DNA from: Synechococcus sp. J7-Johnson
Lineage (GTDB): Bacteria > Cyanobacteriota > Cyanobacteriia > PCC-6307 > Cyanobiaceae
Length of the DNA: 58,683 bases
Assembly (NCBI RefSeq): GCF_024345795.1
Contig: NZ_JAGQBU010000018.1
Span: forward strand, 1 to 58,683
Direction: 5' to 3'
Positions 1 through 7,770 of this stretch are shown one piece after another (the first letter of the stretch is position 1; the number at the start of each line of letters is the position of its first letter). The notes below the pieces were generated by a model, which saw only the letters and a list, made by a program, of their open reading frames with translations, did not search any database and was not told the origin of the DNA. Both the position numbers and the translations under genes were made by a program.

Positions 1-247
1 ATGCCAGCAGGAGGGGCTCCCATCTCAAGCAGTCTCTGCCTGAGATGCAAACGGGAATCATCTCGCCGTCAAGGGTTCAGCAGAGACGAAGTTCGCCGCG
101 TGCTGTCCCGACCCCTGAACGCTTACGTTAATCAAGATACTTTTTATCGACGGGACAGCGCGCACCCTGTGCATCCAGTTCCCATTCGGTAGCAAAAGCC
201 ACAACGCCGCTGTTCCCATGGGGACACCATCCTGGTGCGGAAGCAGC
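1..247. other. Leader region upstream of the guanidine riboswitch, no gene seen
   Basis: No convincing gene is visible. A 63-codon reading frame begins at base 1, but it has no recognisable motif and a basic, low-complexity composition, so I do not call it. The only AT-rich patch, around 125-150, is a plausible promoter area for the guanidine operon that follows. Confidence 0.5.
127..140. promoter_or_regulatory. Possible NtcA-like box (GTT-N8-TAC)
   Basis: GTTAATCAAGATAC matches the nitrogen regulator NtcA consensus GTA-N8-TAC in five of six fixed positions and lies in the AT-rich patch before the guanidine operon. A clear TAN3T minus-10 box at the usual 20-24 base distance is not visible, so the site could be chance. 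A nitrogen-control site would suit a pathway that releases ammonia. Confidence 0.25.
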
Positions 248-354
248 TCCTAGGGTTCCGGTCCTCCAGCCCGCCAGGGCCACAGGGACGTCTGGTCCGA
301 GAGGAGCTCACCGGGATCACCCGGTTGCACGGAGGGATAAAAGCCCGGGAGACC
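248..354 (+). promoter_or_regulatory. Guanidine-I (ykkC-type) riboswitch
   Basis: Three blocks match the conserved ykkC/guanidine-I aptamer in the right order: CTAGGGTTCCG at 250-260, CTGGTCCGAGAGG at 292-304, and a block from 328 to 351 containing CACGGAGGGATAAAAGCCCG. Between the second and third lies the hairpin ACCGGG-ATCA-CCCGGT. The aptamer ends about 25 bases before the gdmH start, with no separate terminator hairpin and T-run in between, so control may work through ribosome access or an alternative fold of the 3' stem (inference). The riboswitch should turn the downstream genes on when guanidine binds. Confidence 0.93.
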
Positions 355-378
355 GCTTCACTCCATCCGTGACTCTCC

Positions 379-1569
379 ATGAGCGATCCGTCTGGCCCAG
401 AAGGGGCATTTGAGCGGTCACTCGGTCGCCAGGGCGCCGAGGCCCTCGAGAAGGAAGCCCGCCTGCCGCTCACCGGCTGGCAGCAGGAGGTGGACCAGGG
501 CTTGCTCTACGGCCTTGAGGCGGCTGAGAGCATCGTCGATCGGCGCATTTCCACCTTCTCCCGTGGTGAGCTGCCCCACTACGCGGGGATCAACACGTTC
601 ATGAAGGCGCCTTACATCGAGGATGTGAACCGCGTCGGTGAGTTCGATGTGGCGATCATGGGCGTGCCGCATGACTCCGGCACCACCTACCGCCCCGGTA
701 CCCGCTTCGGGCCCCAGGGCATCCGCCGCATCTCGGCCCTCTACACGCCCTACAACTACGAAATGGGCGTCGATCTGCGTGAGTCGATCAGGCTTTGCGA
801 TGTCGGCGACATCTTCACCATTCCGGCCAATAACGAGAAGAGCTTCGATCAGATCTCCAAGGGCGTCGCGCACGTCTTCGCCAGTGGAGCCTTCCCGATC
901 ATTCTTGGCGGAGATCACTCGATCGGCTTTCCCACCGTGCGTGGCGTCTGCCGCCATCTGGGTGACAAGAAGGTAGGCATCATCCACTTTGATCGTCATG
1001 TCGACACCCAGGAGATCGACCTCGACGAGCGCATGCATACCTGCCCCTGGTTCCATGCCACCAACATGGCCAACGCCCCGGCCGAGAACCTGGTGCAGCT
1101 GGGCATCGGCGGCTGGCAGGTACCGCGTGAAGGGGTGAAGGTCTGCCGGGAGCGGGGCACCAACGTGCTCACCGTCACCGACATCTGCGACATGGGCTTG
1201 GAAGCGGCGGCGAAATTCGCGATCGAGCGTGCCACCGACGGCACCGACTGCGTCTACATCTCCTTCGACATCGATTGCATCGATGCCGGCTTCGTGCCCG
1301 GCACAGGCTGGCCCGAACCCGGCGGTCTGCTGCCGCGCGAGGCGCTCAAGCTGCTGGAGCTGATCGTGCGCAACGTGCCGGTCTGCGGCCTGGAGGTGGT
1401 GGAGGTCTCACCGCCTTACGACATCAGCGACATGACCTCGCTGATGGCCACCCGCGTGATCTGCGATGTGATGGCCCATCTGGTGGTGAGCGGCCAGCTG
1501 CCCCGCAAGAGCAAGCCGCCCTGGCTGCATGAAGCCTGCAACATGGCCGTCGATCAGAAGTGGAGATAG
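379..1569 (+). CDS. gdmH: Guanidine hydrolase (nickel-dependent, ureohydrolase family)
   Basis: Hydrolyses guanidine to urea and ammonia in the cytoplasm. The 396-residue protein has the arginase/agmatinase fold signatures: GGDHS (His180), SFDIDCID (Asp297, Asp299) and a metal motif DRHVD (Asp205, His207, Asp209) where most ureohydrolases read DAHxD. The long N-terminal extension of about 60 residues and the neighbours (guanidine riboswitch, HypA/HypB homologues, ABC importer) match the Synechocystis sll1077-sll1082 arrangement, where Sll1077 is a nickel enzyme activated by the two accessory proteins. This distinguishes it from the true agmatinase encoded at 21929-22855. Automated pipelines often call such proteins agmatinase; context argues against that. 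The ATG at 379 follows the aptamer directly. Confidence 0.92.
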   Translation: MSDPSGPEGAFERSLGRQGAEALEKEARLPLTGWQQEVDQGLLYGLEAAESIVDRRISTFSRGELPHYAGINTFMKAPYIEDVNRVGEFDVAIMGVPHDSGTTYRPGTRFGPQGIRRISALYTPYNYEMGVDLRESIRLCDVGDIFTIPANNEKSFDQISKGVAHVFASGAFPIILGGDHSIGFPTVRGVCRHLGDKKVGIIHFDRHVDTQEIDLDERMHTCPWFHATNMANAPAENLVQLGIGGWQVPREGVKVCRERGTNVLTVTDICDMGLEAAAKFAIERATDGTDCVYISFDIDCIDAGFVPGTGWPEPGGLLPREALKLLELIVRNVPVCGLEVVEVSPPYDISDMTSLMATRVICDVMAHLVVSGQLPRKSKPPWLHEACNMAVDQKWR

Positions 1570-1572
1570 GCC

Positions 1573-1965
1573 ATGCATGAGGTCGACATGACCAAGTGCC
1601 TGCTGCTCTCCCTGCATGAGTGGAAGCGTGGGCAGGAGCCCCTGACTCCCGTGGTGTCAGCCGTGCACCTGCAGGTGGGCGACTTCACCTGCGTGGAACC
1701 GGAGGCGCTGCGGTTCACCTTCGCTGCCGCGGTGGAGGGCACCTGGCTCGACGGCTCGACCCTTGAGATCGACACCGTTCCCCTGCGGGCCCGTTGCCTT
1801 GGCTGCTCCAGCGTCTACAGCCCCGATCCCGATCAGGCCTACCGCTCCCCCTGCTGCGATCAGCCCATGGAGGAGATCGTCAGCGGCCGTGAGCTGCGCA
1901 TCCGCTCCGTCGACTACAGCCTGCCGCAACAGGCATCAGATCCCGCCGCCGTTCCTTCGCGCTGA
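1573..1965 (+). CDS. ghaA: HypA-like nickel insertion protein for guanidine hydrolase
   Basis: A 130-residue HypA homologue. It begins MHE, and the His2 of this start is the nickel ligand in HypA proteins. The C-terminal zinc site is present as CLGC (Cys75, Cys78) but the second pair is adjacent, CC (Cys94-Cys95), rather than the usual CxxC. The start lies three bases after the gdmH stop, so the two are surely co-transcribed. No hydrogenase genes are in the window; together with the next gene it probably loads nickel into GdmH rather than into a hydrogenase, as described for the Synechocystis homologues. Confidence 0.88.
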   Translation: MHEVDMTKCLLLSLHEWKRGQEPLTPVVSAVHLQVGDFTCVEPEALRFTFAAAVEGTWLDGSTLEIDTVPLRARCLGCSSVYSPDPDQAYRSPCCDQPMEEIVSGRELRIRSVDYSLPQQASDPAAVPSR

Positions 1966-1969
1966 TCCC

Positions 1970-2674
1970 ATGCACATGCCCCTCAGCGACACTCTCGGCC
2001 TCAACCTGATGGCCGCCAATCAGCACCAGGCGGATCACAACCGCGAGCACTTCGACGCCTGGAACCTGCTCTGCCTCAACGTGATGAGCAGCCCCGGTGC
2101 CGGCAAGACCTCCCTGCTGGAACGCACGATCACGGCACTTGCGCCTCATCTGGAGATGGCGGTGCTGGAGGGCGACATGACCACCCAGCTCGATGCCCAG
2201 CGCCTCGAAGCGGTGGGGGTGCCGGTGGTGCCGATCACCACCGGCCGCGCCTGCCACCTGGATGCGGCGATGGTGAGCGGCGGCCTGCGTCAGCTCCAGG
2301 CGCAGCTGGATCCGGCCGCTCTCGATCTGCTCTGGGTGGAGAACGTGGGCAACCTGGTCTGTCCAGCTGAATTCGAGGTGGGCGAGCACCTCAAGGTGGC
2401 CCTGCTGAGTGTCACTGAAGGCGACGACAAACCGCTCAAGTACCCGGTGATGTTCCGGGAGGCCGATTGCGTGCTGATCACCAAGGTGGATCTGCTGCCC
2501 TATCTGCCCGTCGCGGTGGAGCGCATCGAAACGCACATCCGCTCCGTCAACCCGGCCGCCGAAGTTTTCCAGGTGTCGGCCAGCAGCGGCGCCGGGCTCG
2601 ATGCCTGGCACCAGTGGGTGCTGGCCACCACCAGGGAGCACACCCGCCAGGCGGCTCTGGTGGAGGTGGGATGA
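1970..2674 (+). CDS. ghaB: HypB-like GTPase for nickel insertion into guanidine hydrolase
   Basis: A 234-residue SIMIBI-class GTPase of the HypB family. Visible motifs are the P-loop SSPGAGKT at residues 40-47, the HypB block [18 protein letters not shown], and TKVDL as the guanine-specificity motif. The N terminus lacks a histidine-rich nickel store and the CxxCGC motif of some HypB proteins. I take the ATG at 1970, five bases after the ghaA stop; an upstream in-frame ATG would overlap most of ghaA. It should pair with the HypA homologue to deliver nickel to GdmH. Its stop overlaps the next start as ATGA. Confidence 0.9.
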   Translation: MHMPLSDTLGLNLMAANQHQADHNREHFDAWNLLCLNVMSSPGAGKTSLLERTITALAPHLEMAVLEGDMTTQLDAQRLEAVGVPVVPITTGRACHLDAAMVSGGLRQLQAQLDPAALDLLWVENVGNLVCPAEFEVGEHLKVALLSVTEGDDKPLKYPVMFREADCVLITKVDLLPYLPVAVERIETHIRSVNPAAEVFQVSASSGAGLDAWHQWVLATTREHTRQAALVEVG

Positions 2675-4014
2675 GCAGCCTGCACTTGCAGCAGCGCAAG
2701 CTCGATCTGCTCAGCCAGGGGGTGAGTTATGCCCTGGCCAGCTTCGTGGATCTGCACGGCACCAGCAAGGCCAAGGCGGTGCCGCTGGCCCATTTCGAGT
2801 CAATGCTGGCAGGCTCCGAGCTGTTCACCGGTGCCGCCCTCGATGGTGTTCCCCAGGATGTCAGCGACGACGAGGTGGCTGCCATCCCCGATCTGGCAAC
2901 GGCCACGGTCCTGCCCTGGCGCCGCGATGTGGTCTGGCTGGCCAGCAGCCTGCACCTGCACGGCCAGCCCTTCGAGGCCTGCAGCCGCAACATCCTGATC
3001 CGCGCCCTGGATGAAGCCGGGCGGATGGGCTTTCGCTTCAACCTCGGGATCGAGACCGAATTCTTTGTGCTGCGTCGCGGAGATGACGGCGTTCTCCGGC
3101 CCGCCAGCTCCCGCGACAACCTCGAGAAACCCTGCTACGACCTCACTGGCTTGCTCGACAATCTGCCCTGGCTCGATGAGCTGGTTCAGGCGATGAATGA
3201 TCTGGGCTGGGGGGTGTATTCCTTCGATCACGAGGATGGCAATGGCCAGTTCGAGACCGACTTCGCCTATGCAGAGGCGCTCACCATGGCGGATCGACTC
3301 ACCTTCTTCAGGCTGATGCTCAAGGAGATCACCCACCGCCATGGGTTGATCGCCAGCTTCATGCCCAAACCCTTCAGTGATCGCACCGGCAGCGGCGCCC
3401 ACTTCAACATGTCGCTGGCGGATCCAGCCACGGGCCGGAACCTCTTCGTGGGCGCCACAGAGAGCGGTATCTCCCCTCTGGCGGAGCAGTTCATCGCCGG
3501 CATCCTGCGCCATGCGCCGGCGATCTGTGCCGTGATCGCCCCCACGGTCAACAGCTACAAGCGGCTGGTGGCCCAGGGCTCGATGAGCGGATTCACCTGG
3601 GCTCCGGTGTTCATCTGCTACGGCAACAACAACCGCACCAACATGCTGCGGATTCCATCCGCTGCCGATCGGGTGGAATGTCGTGCCGCCGACAGTGCCT
3701 GCAACCCCTATCTCGGTGCGGCGATGATCCTTGCTGCGGGGCTCGAAGGTATCAGGGAGGGCCTGGATCCGGGCCCTGCCAATCTCGTCAATGCCTACCG
3801 GCTCAGCCCCCAGCAGCTGGCAGAGCGGGGCCTGAAGGTGTTGCCGCGGACCCTCGGGGAGGCGATCGAGGCCTTTGCCGCTGATCCACTCTCCCGCTTG
3901 GTGTTCGGTGATGCCATGGCCGACGCGTTCATCGACTACAAACGAGCCGAATGGGCCGACTATCACGCCTGCGTGTCCGACTGGGAACTGACGCGCTATC
4001 TCGAGTTCCTCTGA
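2671..4014 (+). CDS. GlnT-type glutamine synthetase homologue (glutamate-amine ligase)
   Basis: A 447-residue member of the glutamine synthetase superfamily, closest in pattern to the rhizobial GlnT / gamma-glutamylmethylamide synthetase group rather than to cyanobacterial GlnA or the large GlnN. Recognisable blocks are ASFVDLHG near the N terminus, [33 protein letters not shown] and the C-terminal NRTNMLRIP. These enzymes join glutamate to ammonia or a small amine using ATP. The start overlaps the ghaB stop (ATGA at 2671-2674), so it belongs to the guanidine operon and would be controlled by the riboswitch. The simplest role is capture of the ammonia released by GdmH; ligation of another amine or of guanidine itself is possible. 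Substrate cannot be read from sequence. Confidence 0.85.
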   Translation: MSSLHLQQRKLDLLSQGVSYALASFVDLHGTSKAKAVPLAHFESMLAGSELFTGAALDGVPQDVSDDEVAAIPDLATATVLPWRRDVVWLASSLHLHGQPFEACSRNILIRALDEAGRMGFRFNLGIETEFFVLRRGDDGVLRPASSRDNLEKPCYDLTGLLDNLPWLDELVQAMNDLGWGVYSFDHEDGNGQFETDFAYAEALTMADRLTFFRLMLKEITHRHGLIASFMPKPFSDRTGSGAHFNMSLADPATGRNLFVGATESGISPLAEQFIAGILRHAPAICAVIAPTVNSYKRLVAQGSMSGFTWAPVFICYGNNNRTNMLRIPSAADRVECRAADSACNPYLGAAMILAAGLEGIREGLDPGPANLVNAYRLSPQQLAERGLKVLPRTLGEAIEAFAADPLSRLVFGDAMADAFIDYKRAEWADYHACVSDWELTRYLEFL

Positions 4015-4080
4015 ACAACGATCAGATGTTGATCTCTCCCGCTTCTTGATGCCTTTTTCTATTCCTTCCCCACTCAACCG

Positions 4081-5151
4081 ATGACCTCCATCCCACCTTC
4101 TTCCCTCACCCCCATGCCCACCCCCACATCCCGCACTCAGCATTCCCAGGTTTCTAGGCGCAGGCGGCAACGGCTGCTCGGATTCGGTCTGCTGGCGGTG
4201 CTGGGCGGTGGCCTGCTGGCGAGCTGCCAGAGCCCGCCGCAGACGGAAGCCACGCCCGTGCGGATCGGCTTCAGTGCCTGGCCCGGTTGGATTCCCTGGC
4301 AAGTAACTGAGGAGAAGGGCCTGTTCAAGGCCGCCGGCGTTCCCGTGACTCTTCAGTGGTTCGACGGCTATCTCGATTCGATCAACGCCCTCAACGCCGG
4401 CCAGCTCGACTGCAACAGCCAGACACTCAACGACACGATCAGCTCGATCGCCGGTGGTGCCGATCTGCGGGTGGTGCTCACCAACGACAACTCCACCGGC
4501 AATGATCAGATCATCGCCGCCCAGGGCATCACCGCGGTGCCCCAGCTCAAGGGCCGCAAAGTGGCTGCTGAAGAGGGCACCGTTGATCACTACCTGCTGC
4601 TCCTGGGCCTGAAGAAGGCAGGCCTCACGGCCAAGGACATCGAGTTCGTGCCCCTGGAAACCGGAGCAGCAGCAGCGGCCTTCGTGGCTGAGAGGGTTGA
4701 TGCCGTGGGCGTGTTCGCGCCCTTCACCACCCAGGCGCTCAAGCGTCCCGGCAGCACCACCCTGTTCTCCTCCAAGGAGTTCCCCGGCGCCATCAGCGAT
4801 CACCTGGTCTGCCGCAGCGAATTCGTGGAGAAGAACCCCGAGCAACTGCAGAAGGTGGTGAACGCCTGGTTCGCCACCCTCAAGGAGATCAAGGCCAACC
4901 CAGGCCCCAGTCTCACGATCCTGGCGGCCCGGGCCGGGGTGAGCGAGGCCGAATACAAGGAGTACGACCTCGGCACCACGATCTTCACGCTCGAGCAGAA
5001 CCGCGAGGCGCTCAAGCCCGGCAACACCATGGCCTCGCTGCCGTTTGCCGCCGGCGAGATCAGTACCTTCCTGCAGGAGGTGGGCCTGGCCAAGACGCCA
5101 CCGGATCTCACCAAGCTCTTCGACTCCCGTTTCGTCGATGCGGCTCCCTGA
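4081..5151 (+). CDS. ABC transporter substrate-binding lipoprotein, probable guanidine importer
   Basis: A 356-residue periplasmic binding protein of the NMT1/SsuA/TauA type. After an arginine-rich N terminus (RRRRQR, residues 26-31) comes a hydrophobic stretch and the lipobox LASC with Cys49, so it should be lipid-anchored on the outer face of the plasma membrane. The mature part begins TPVRIGFSAWPGWIPW, typical of this family. A second ATG at 4114 is an equally plausible start and changes only the tail before the signal. Gene order hydrolase-maturation-ABC importer matches Synechocystis sll1080-sll1082. The substrate is inferred to be guanidine or a derivative from the riboswitch and enzymes upstream. 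Confidence 0.85.
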   Translation: MTSIPPSSLTPMPTPTSRTQHSQVSRRRRQRLLGFGLLAVLGGGLLASCQSPPQTEATPVRIGFSAWPGWIPWQVTEEKGLFKAAGVPVTLQWFDGYLDSINALNAGQLDCNSQTLNDTISSIAGGADLRVVLTNDNSTGNDQIIAAQGITAVPQLKGRKVAAEEGTVDHYLLLLGLKKAGLTAKDIEFVPLETGAAAAAFVAERVDAVGVFAPFTTQALKRPGSTTLFSSKEFPGAISDHLVCRSEFVEKNPEQLQKVVNAWFATLKEIKANPGPSLTILAARAGVSEAEYKEYDLGTTIFTLEQNREALKPGNTMASLPFAAGEISTFLQEVGLAKTPPDLTKLFDSRFVDAAP

Positions 5152-5161
5152 GCGAACCGTC

Positions 5162-5908
5162 ATGCGCTCCCCCTGGTTGCTGGGTCCGCTTGGGATCGCT
5201 GTGGTGCTGCTGGCCTGGTCCCTGATCAGCCTCAGCGGCGCGGTGGATCCCCTCTTCCTGCCCAGCCCGCCTGCGGTCTTGCAGGCAGCTGGCGACCAGT
5301 TCCGGGGAGGAATCCTGTTGGCCGACGCGATCGCCAGCATCCGGCGGGTGTTTCTCGGCTTTGCGCTATCGGCTGCCCTGGCCCTGCCCCTGGGCATCGC
5401 CATGGGCAGCAACACGTTGATCTGTCGCCTGCTGGAGCCCCTGCTGGGGCTGATCCGCTACATGCCGGCTCCGGCCTTCATTCCCCTGTTGATCATCTAT
5501 TTCGGCCTGGGGGAGTTGCCCAAGGTGCTGCTGATCTTCATCGGCACCTTTTTCTTCAACACTTTGATGATCATGGATGCGGTGAAATTCGTGCCCCGGG
5601 AGTTGCTTGAAACCGCCCTCACCCTCGGAGGCCGGAAGCTGCCGATCCTCACCCGAGTGGTGGCCCCGTACATCGCCCCCCAGGTGATCGATGCCTATCG
5701 CATCAACATGGCCTCGGCCTGGAACCTGGTGATCGTGGCGGAGCTGGTGGCCGCCAACGAGGGCCTGGGCAAGCGGATCAGCCTGGCCCAGCGCTTTCTG
5801 CGCACCGATGAGATCTTCGTGGGTCTGATCGTGATCGGCCTGATCGGCCTGCTGATCGATCTGGGCTTCCGCGCCGTGCTGCGGCGCAGCTGCCGCTGGG
5901 CCAGCTGA
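5162..5908 (+). CDS. ABC transporter permease, probable guanidine importer
   Basis: A 248-residue integral membrane protein of the BPD-transporter type used for nitrate, sulfonate and taurine uptake, with about six hydrophobic segments. The EAA-like loop is ETALTLGGRKLPILTRVVAP near residues 138-157, the coupling site to the ATPase. The ATG at 5162 is ten bases after the lipoprotein stop; a longer frame from 5045 would overlap that gene and lacks family similarity. It is followed one base later by the ATPase start. Confidence 0.87.
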   Translation: MRSPWLLGPLGIAVVLLAWSLISLSGAVDPLFLPSPPAVLQAAGDQFRGGILLADAIASIRRVFLGFALSAALALPLGIAMGSNTLICRLLEPLLGLIRYMPAPAFIPLLIIYFGLGELPKVLLIFIGTFFFNTLMIMDAVKFVPRELLETALTLGGRKLPILTRVVAPYIAPQVIDAYRINMASAWNLVIVAELVAANEGLGKRISLAQRFLRTDEIFVGLIVIGLIGLLIDLGFRAVLRRSCRWAS

Positions 5909-5909
5909 G

Positions 5910-6677
5910 ATGCACCTTTCCGTCAGTGGCGTCAGCAAGACCTTCGGCGATGGCCGCCACGCCAAGCTCGTGCTCGATGACATCAACCTCTCGATCGATT
6001 CGGGTGAATTCGTGGCCCTGGTGGGCAGCTCAGGCTCGGGCAAATCCACTGTGATGCGCCTTATCGCCGGCCTGGAGCGCCCCAGTACGGGGGTGATCGC
6101 AATGGACGGCAAGCCGGTGCGCGGGCCGGGCTCCGACCGGGGCATGGTGTTCCAGAAATACAGCCTTTACCCCTGGATGACGGCTGCCCAGAACGTGGCC
6201 TTCGGCATGTCGCTGCAGGGACTGCCCAGGGCTCTGGTGCGGGAGCGCACCGCCTATTTCCTGGAGGTGGTGGGCCTGCAGAACGACTCCCGGCGTCTGC
6301 CGAAGGAACTGTCGGGGGGGATGCAGCAGCGGGTGGCGATCGCCCGTGCCCTGGCCGCTGACCCGAAGGTGGTGCTGCTGGATGAGCCCTTCGGCGCCCT
6401 GGATCTGCAGATTCGCGAAACGATGCAGGAGTTCCTCTATGAGCTCTGGCAGCGCTCCGGAATCACCGCTCTGCTGATAACCCACGATCTGGAGGAGGCG
6501 CTGCTGCTGGCCCAGCGGGTTCACATCATGGCGCCGAGCCCCGGGCGGATCGTGCGCACGGTGGAGGCGGATCTGGACCGCTCCAACCTGGCTCACCTAC
6601 GGATGTCCCCGCCGTTCCTGGAGCTGCGGGAGGAACTGGTCAACAGTCTGCGCAACCTCGATGCAGCCGCCAGCTGA
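5910..6677 (+). CDS. ABC transporter ATP-binding protein, probable guanidine importer
   Basis: A 255-residue ATPase of the nitrate/sulfonate/taurine subfamily. It shows Walker A GSSGSGKST at about residue 39, the Q-loop VFQKYSLYPW, the signature LSGGMQQRVAIARAL, Walker B VVLLDEP and the D-loop GALD, followed by the switch histidine in LLITHDLEEA. It energises import through the preceding permease. It starts one base after the permease stop and its 3' end overlaps the Rieske oxygenase frame by 17 bases if that gene begins at 6661. Confidence 0.9.
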   Translation: MHLSVSGVSKTFGDGRHAKLVLDDINLSIDSGEFVALVGSSGSGKSTVMRLIAGLERPSTGVIAMDGKPVRGPGSDRGMVFQKYSLYPWMTAAQNVAFGMSLQGLPRALVRERTAYFLEVVGLQNDSRRLPKELSGGMQQRVAIARALAADPKVVLLDEPFGALDLQIRETMQEFLYELWQRSGITALLITHDLEEALLLAQRVHIMAPSPGRIVRTVEADLDRSNLAHLRMSPPFLELREELVNSLRNLDAAAS

Positions 6678-7770
6678 CGCGGTTGCCATGGCCGCCAACG
6701 GGGCCTCCTTCCCCAGGCGCTCGTTCCTGGCGGCCGAGCACTACGGCTCGGCCGCAGTGGCGGTGCGTGAGCGGGCGGTCTACGCACCGAGGTTCTGGCA
6801 CCCGGTGGCGCCTCTCTCCAGCCTGCCGGAGGGCTCGGTCCTGACTCTAGAGCTCCTGGACCTGCTTTTGCTGCTCAGCCATCCCCCTGGCGGGCCGCCT
6901 CGGGCGTTCCTCAACCGCTGTCCCCACCGCGGAGTGGCCCTGCTGCCGCCTGCGGCCGGCGCCCAGCCCTGCCGCCGTCTGGTCTGCCCCTACCACGGCT
7001 GGACCTACGACCTGGATGGCCGCCTGCGAGCCGCGGCCCGGGAGCCTGAGTTCTTCGATCCCTTCGTGCGCAGCGACTGGCCCCTGACCGGTCTGGCCTG
7101 CGCAGTGCGCGCCTCGATGCTGTGGGTGGCGATCGGTCCCGATCCGCTGCCGCTGGAGCAGCAGCTGGACCTGGTGGTGCAGGAGCTGGGCCCGGAGCTT
7201 GAGCGGCCACGGGTGCTGCTGGCCAGCCTGGAGCGCGACCTGGCCTGCAACTGGAAGATCGCCCACGACAACACCCTCGACGACTACCACGTGGCGATCG
7301 CCCACCCCACCACCCTGCACCGGCAGCAGGGGCCGGTGCGCCACTACCGCCACCGCTTCGCTGCCCACACCAATCTGCTGGCCACACCGGTTGCGGCCCC
7401 AGGCCATGGCGGCCCTGCCGCTGCGGCGGACTTTCTCACCTTCGGAGCGCCGCCGTGGATTCACCTGCTGGCCTGGCCGGATGGTCGCCTGGCCCTGATC
7501 AGCTTTCCGCCCCGCGATCCCGGCCGCTGCCGCATGCAGGTGTGGTTGCTGGGGGACCCCTCGCAGCAGCACCGCGGCCAGGAGTGGATCGAGGAGCTGG
7601 GCGCCTTCCTGGAGGAGGACCGGGCCCTGGTGGAATCGGCCCAGCGAGGTTATGCCAGTGGCCTCAAGCCTGGCCCGGCCCATCGGCTGGAGGGGCGCAT
7701 CCTGCACCAGCAGGCGCTCTATGCGCGGATCATGGGCCTGGAGGAGCCGCCGCGGTCAGATTCCGCCTGA
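6661..7770 (+). CDS. Rieske non-heme iron oxygenase, alpha-subunit type
   Basis: A protein of up to 369 residues with a complete Rieske [2Fe-2S] site, CPH (Cys87, His89) and CPYH (Cys109, His112), followed by the mononuclear iron motif DNTLDDYHVAIAH (His210, His215) and a later EEDRALVE that may give the acidic ligand. This is the layout of ring-hydroxylating and N-demethylating oxygenases such as choline monooxygenase or glycine betaine oxygenase. No reductase gene is next to it. The start at 6661 overlaps the ATPase gene; an ATG at 6688 is the alternative. Overlap suggests co-expression with the guanidine importer. The substrate is unknown; an N-alkylated guanidine or betaine-like compound is a guess from context. 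Confidence 0.85.
   Translation: MQPPADAVAMAANGASFPRRSFLAAEHYGSAAVAVRERAVYAPRFWHPVAPLSSLPEGSVLTLELLDLLLLLSHPPGGPPRAFLNRCPHRGVALLPPAAGAQPCRRLVCPYHGWTYDLDGRLRAAAREPEFFDPFVRSDWPLTGLACAVRASMLWVAIGPDPLPLEQQLDLVVQELGPELERPRVLLASLERDLACNWKIAHDNTLDDYHVAIAHPTTLHRQQGPVRHYRHRFAAHTNLLATPVAAPGHGGPAAAADFLTFGAPPWIHLLAWPDGRLALISFPPRDPGRCRMQVWLLGDPSQQHRGQEWIEELGAFLEEDRALVESAQRGYASGLKPGPAHRLEGRILHQQALYARIMGLEEPPRSDSA

Noticed and set aside
1-192. A 63-codon frame at the window edge
   Set aside because: No motif, no neighbour link, and a composition like random translation; it may also be truncated.
1573-2674. Hydrogenase maturation genes hypA and hypB
   Set aside because: No hydrogenase genes are present, and the pair sits between guanidine hydrolase and its importer, as in the Synechocystis guanidine locus.
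2800-5415. An 871-codon open frame on the minus strand
   Set aside because: It lies antisense to the GlnT-type ligase and the ABC lipoprotein, both of which have full family motifs. Its translation is low-complexity (G, R, H rich) as expected for the shadow frame of GC-rich genes.
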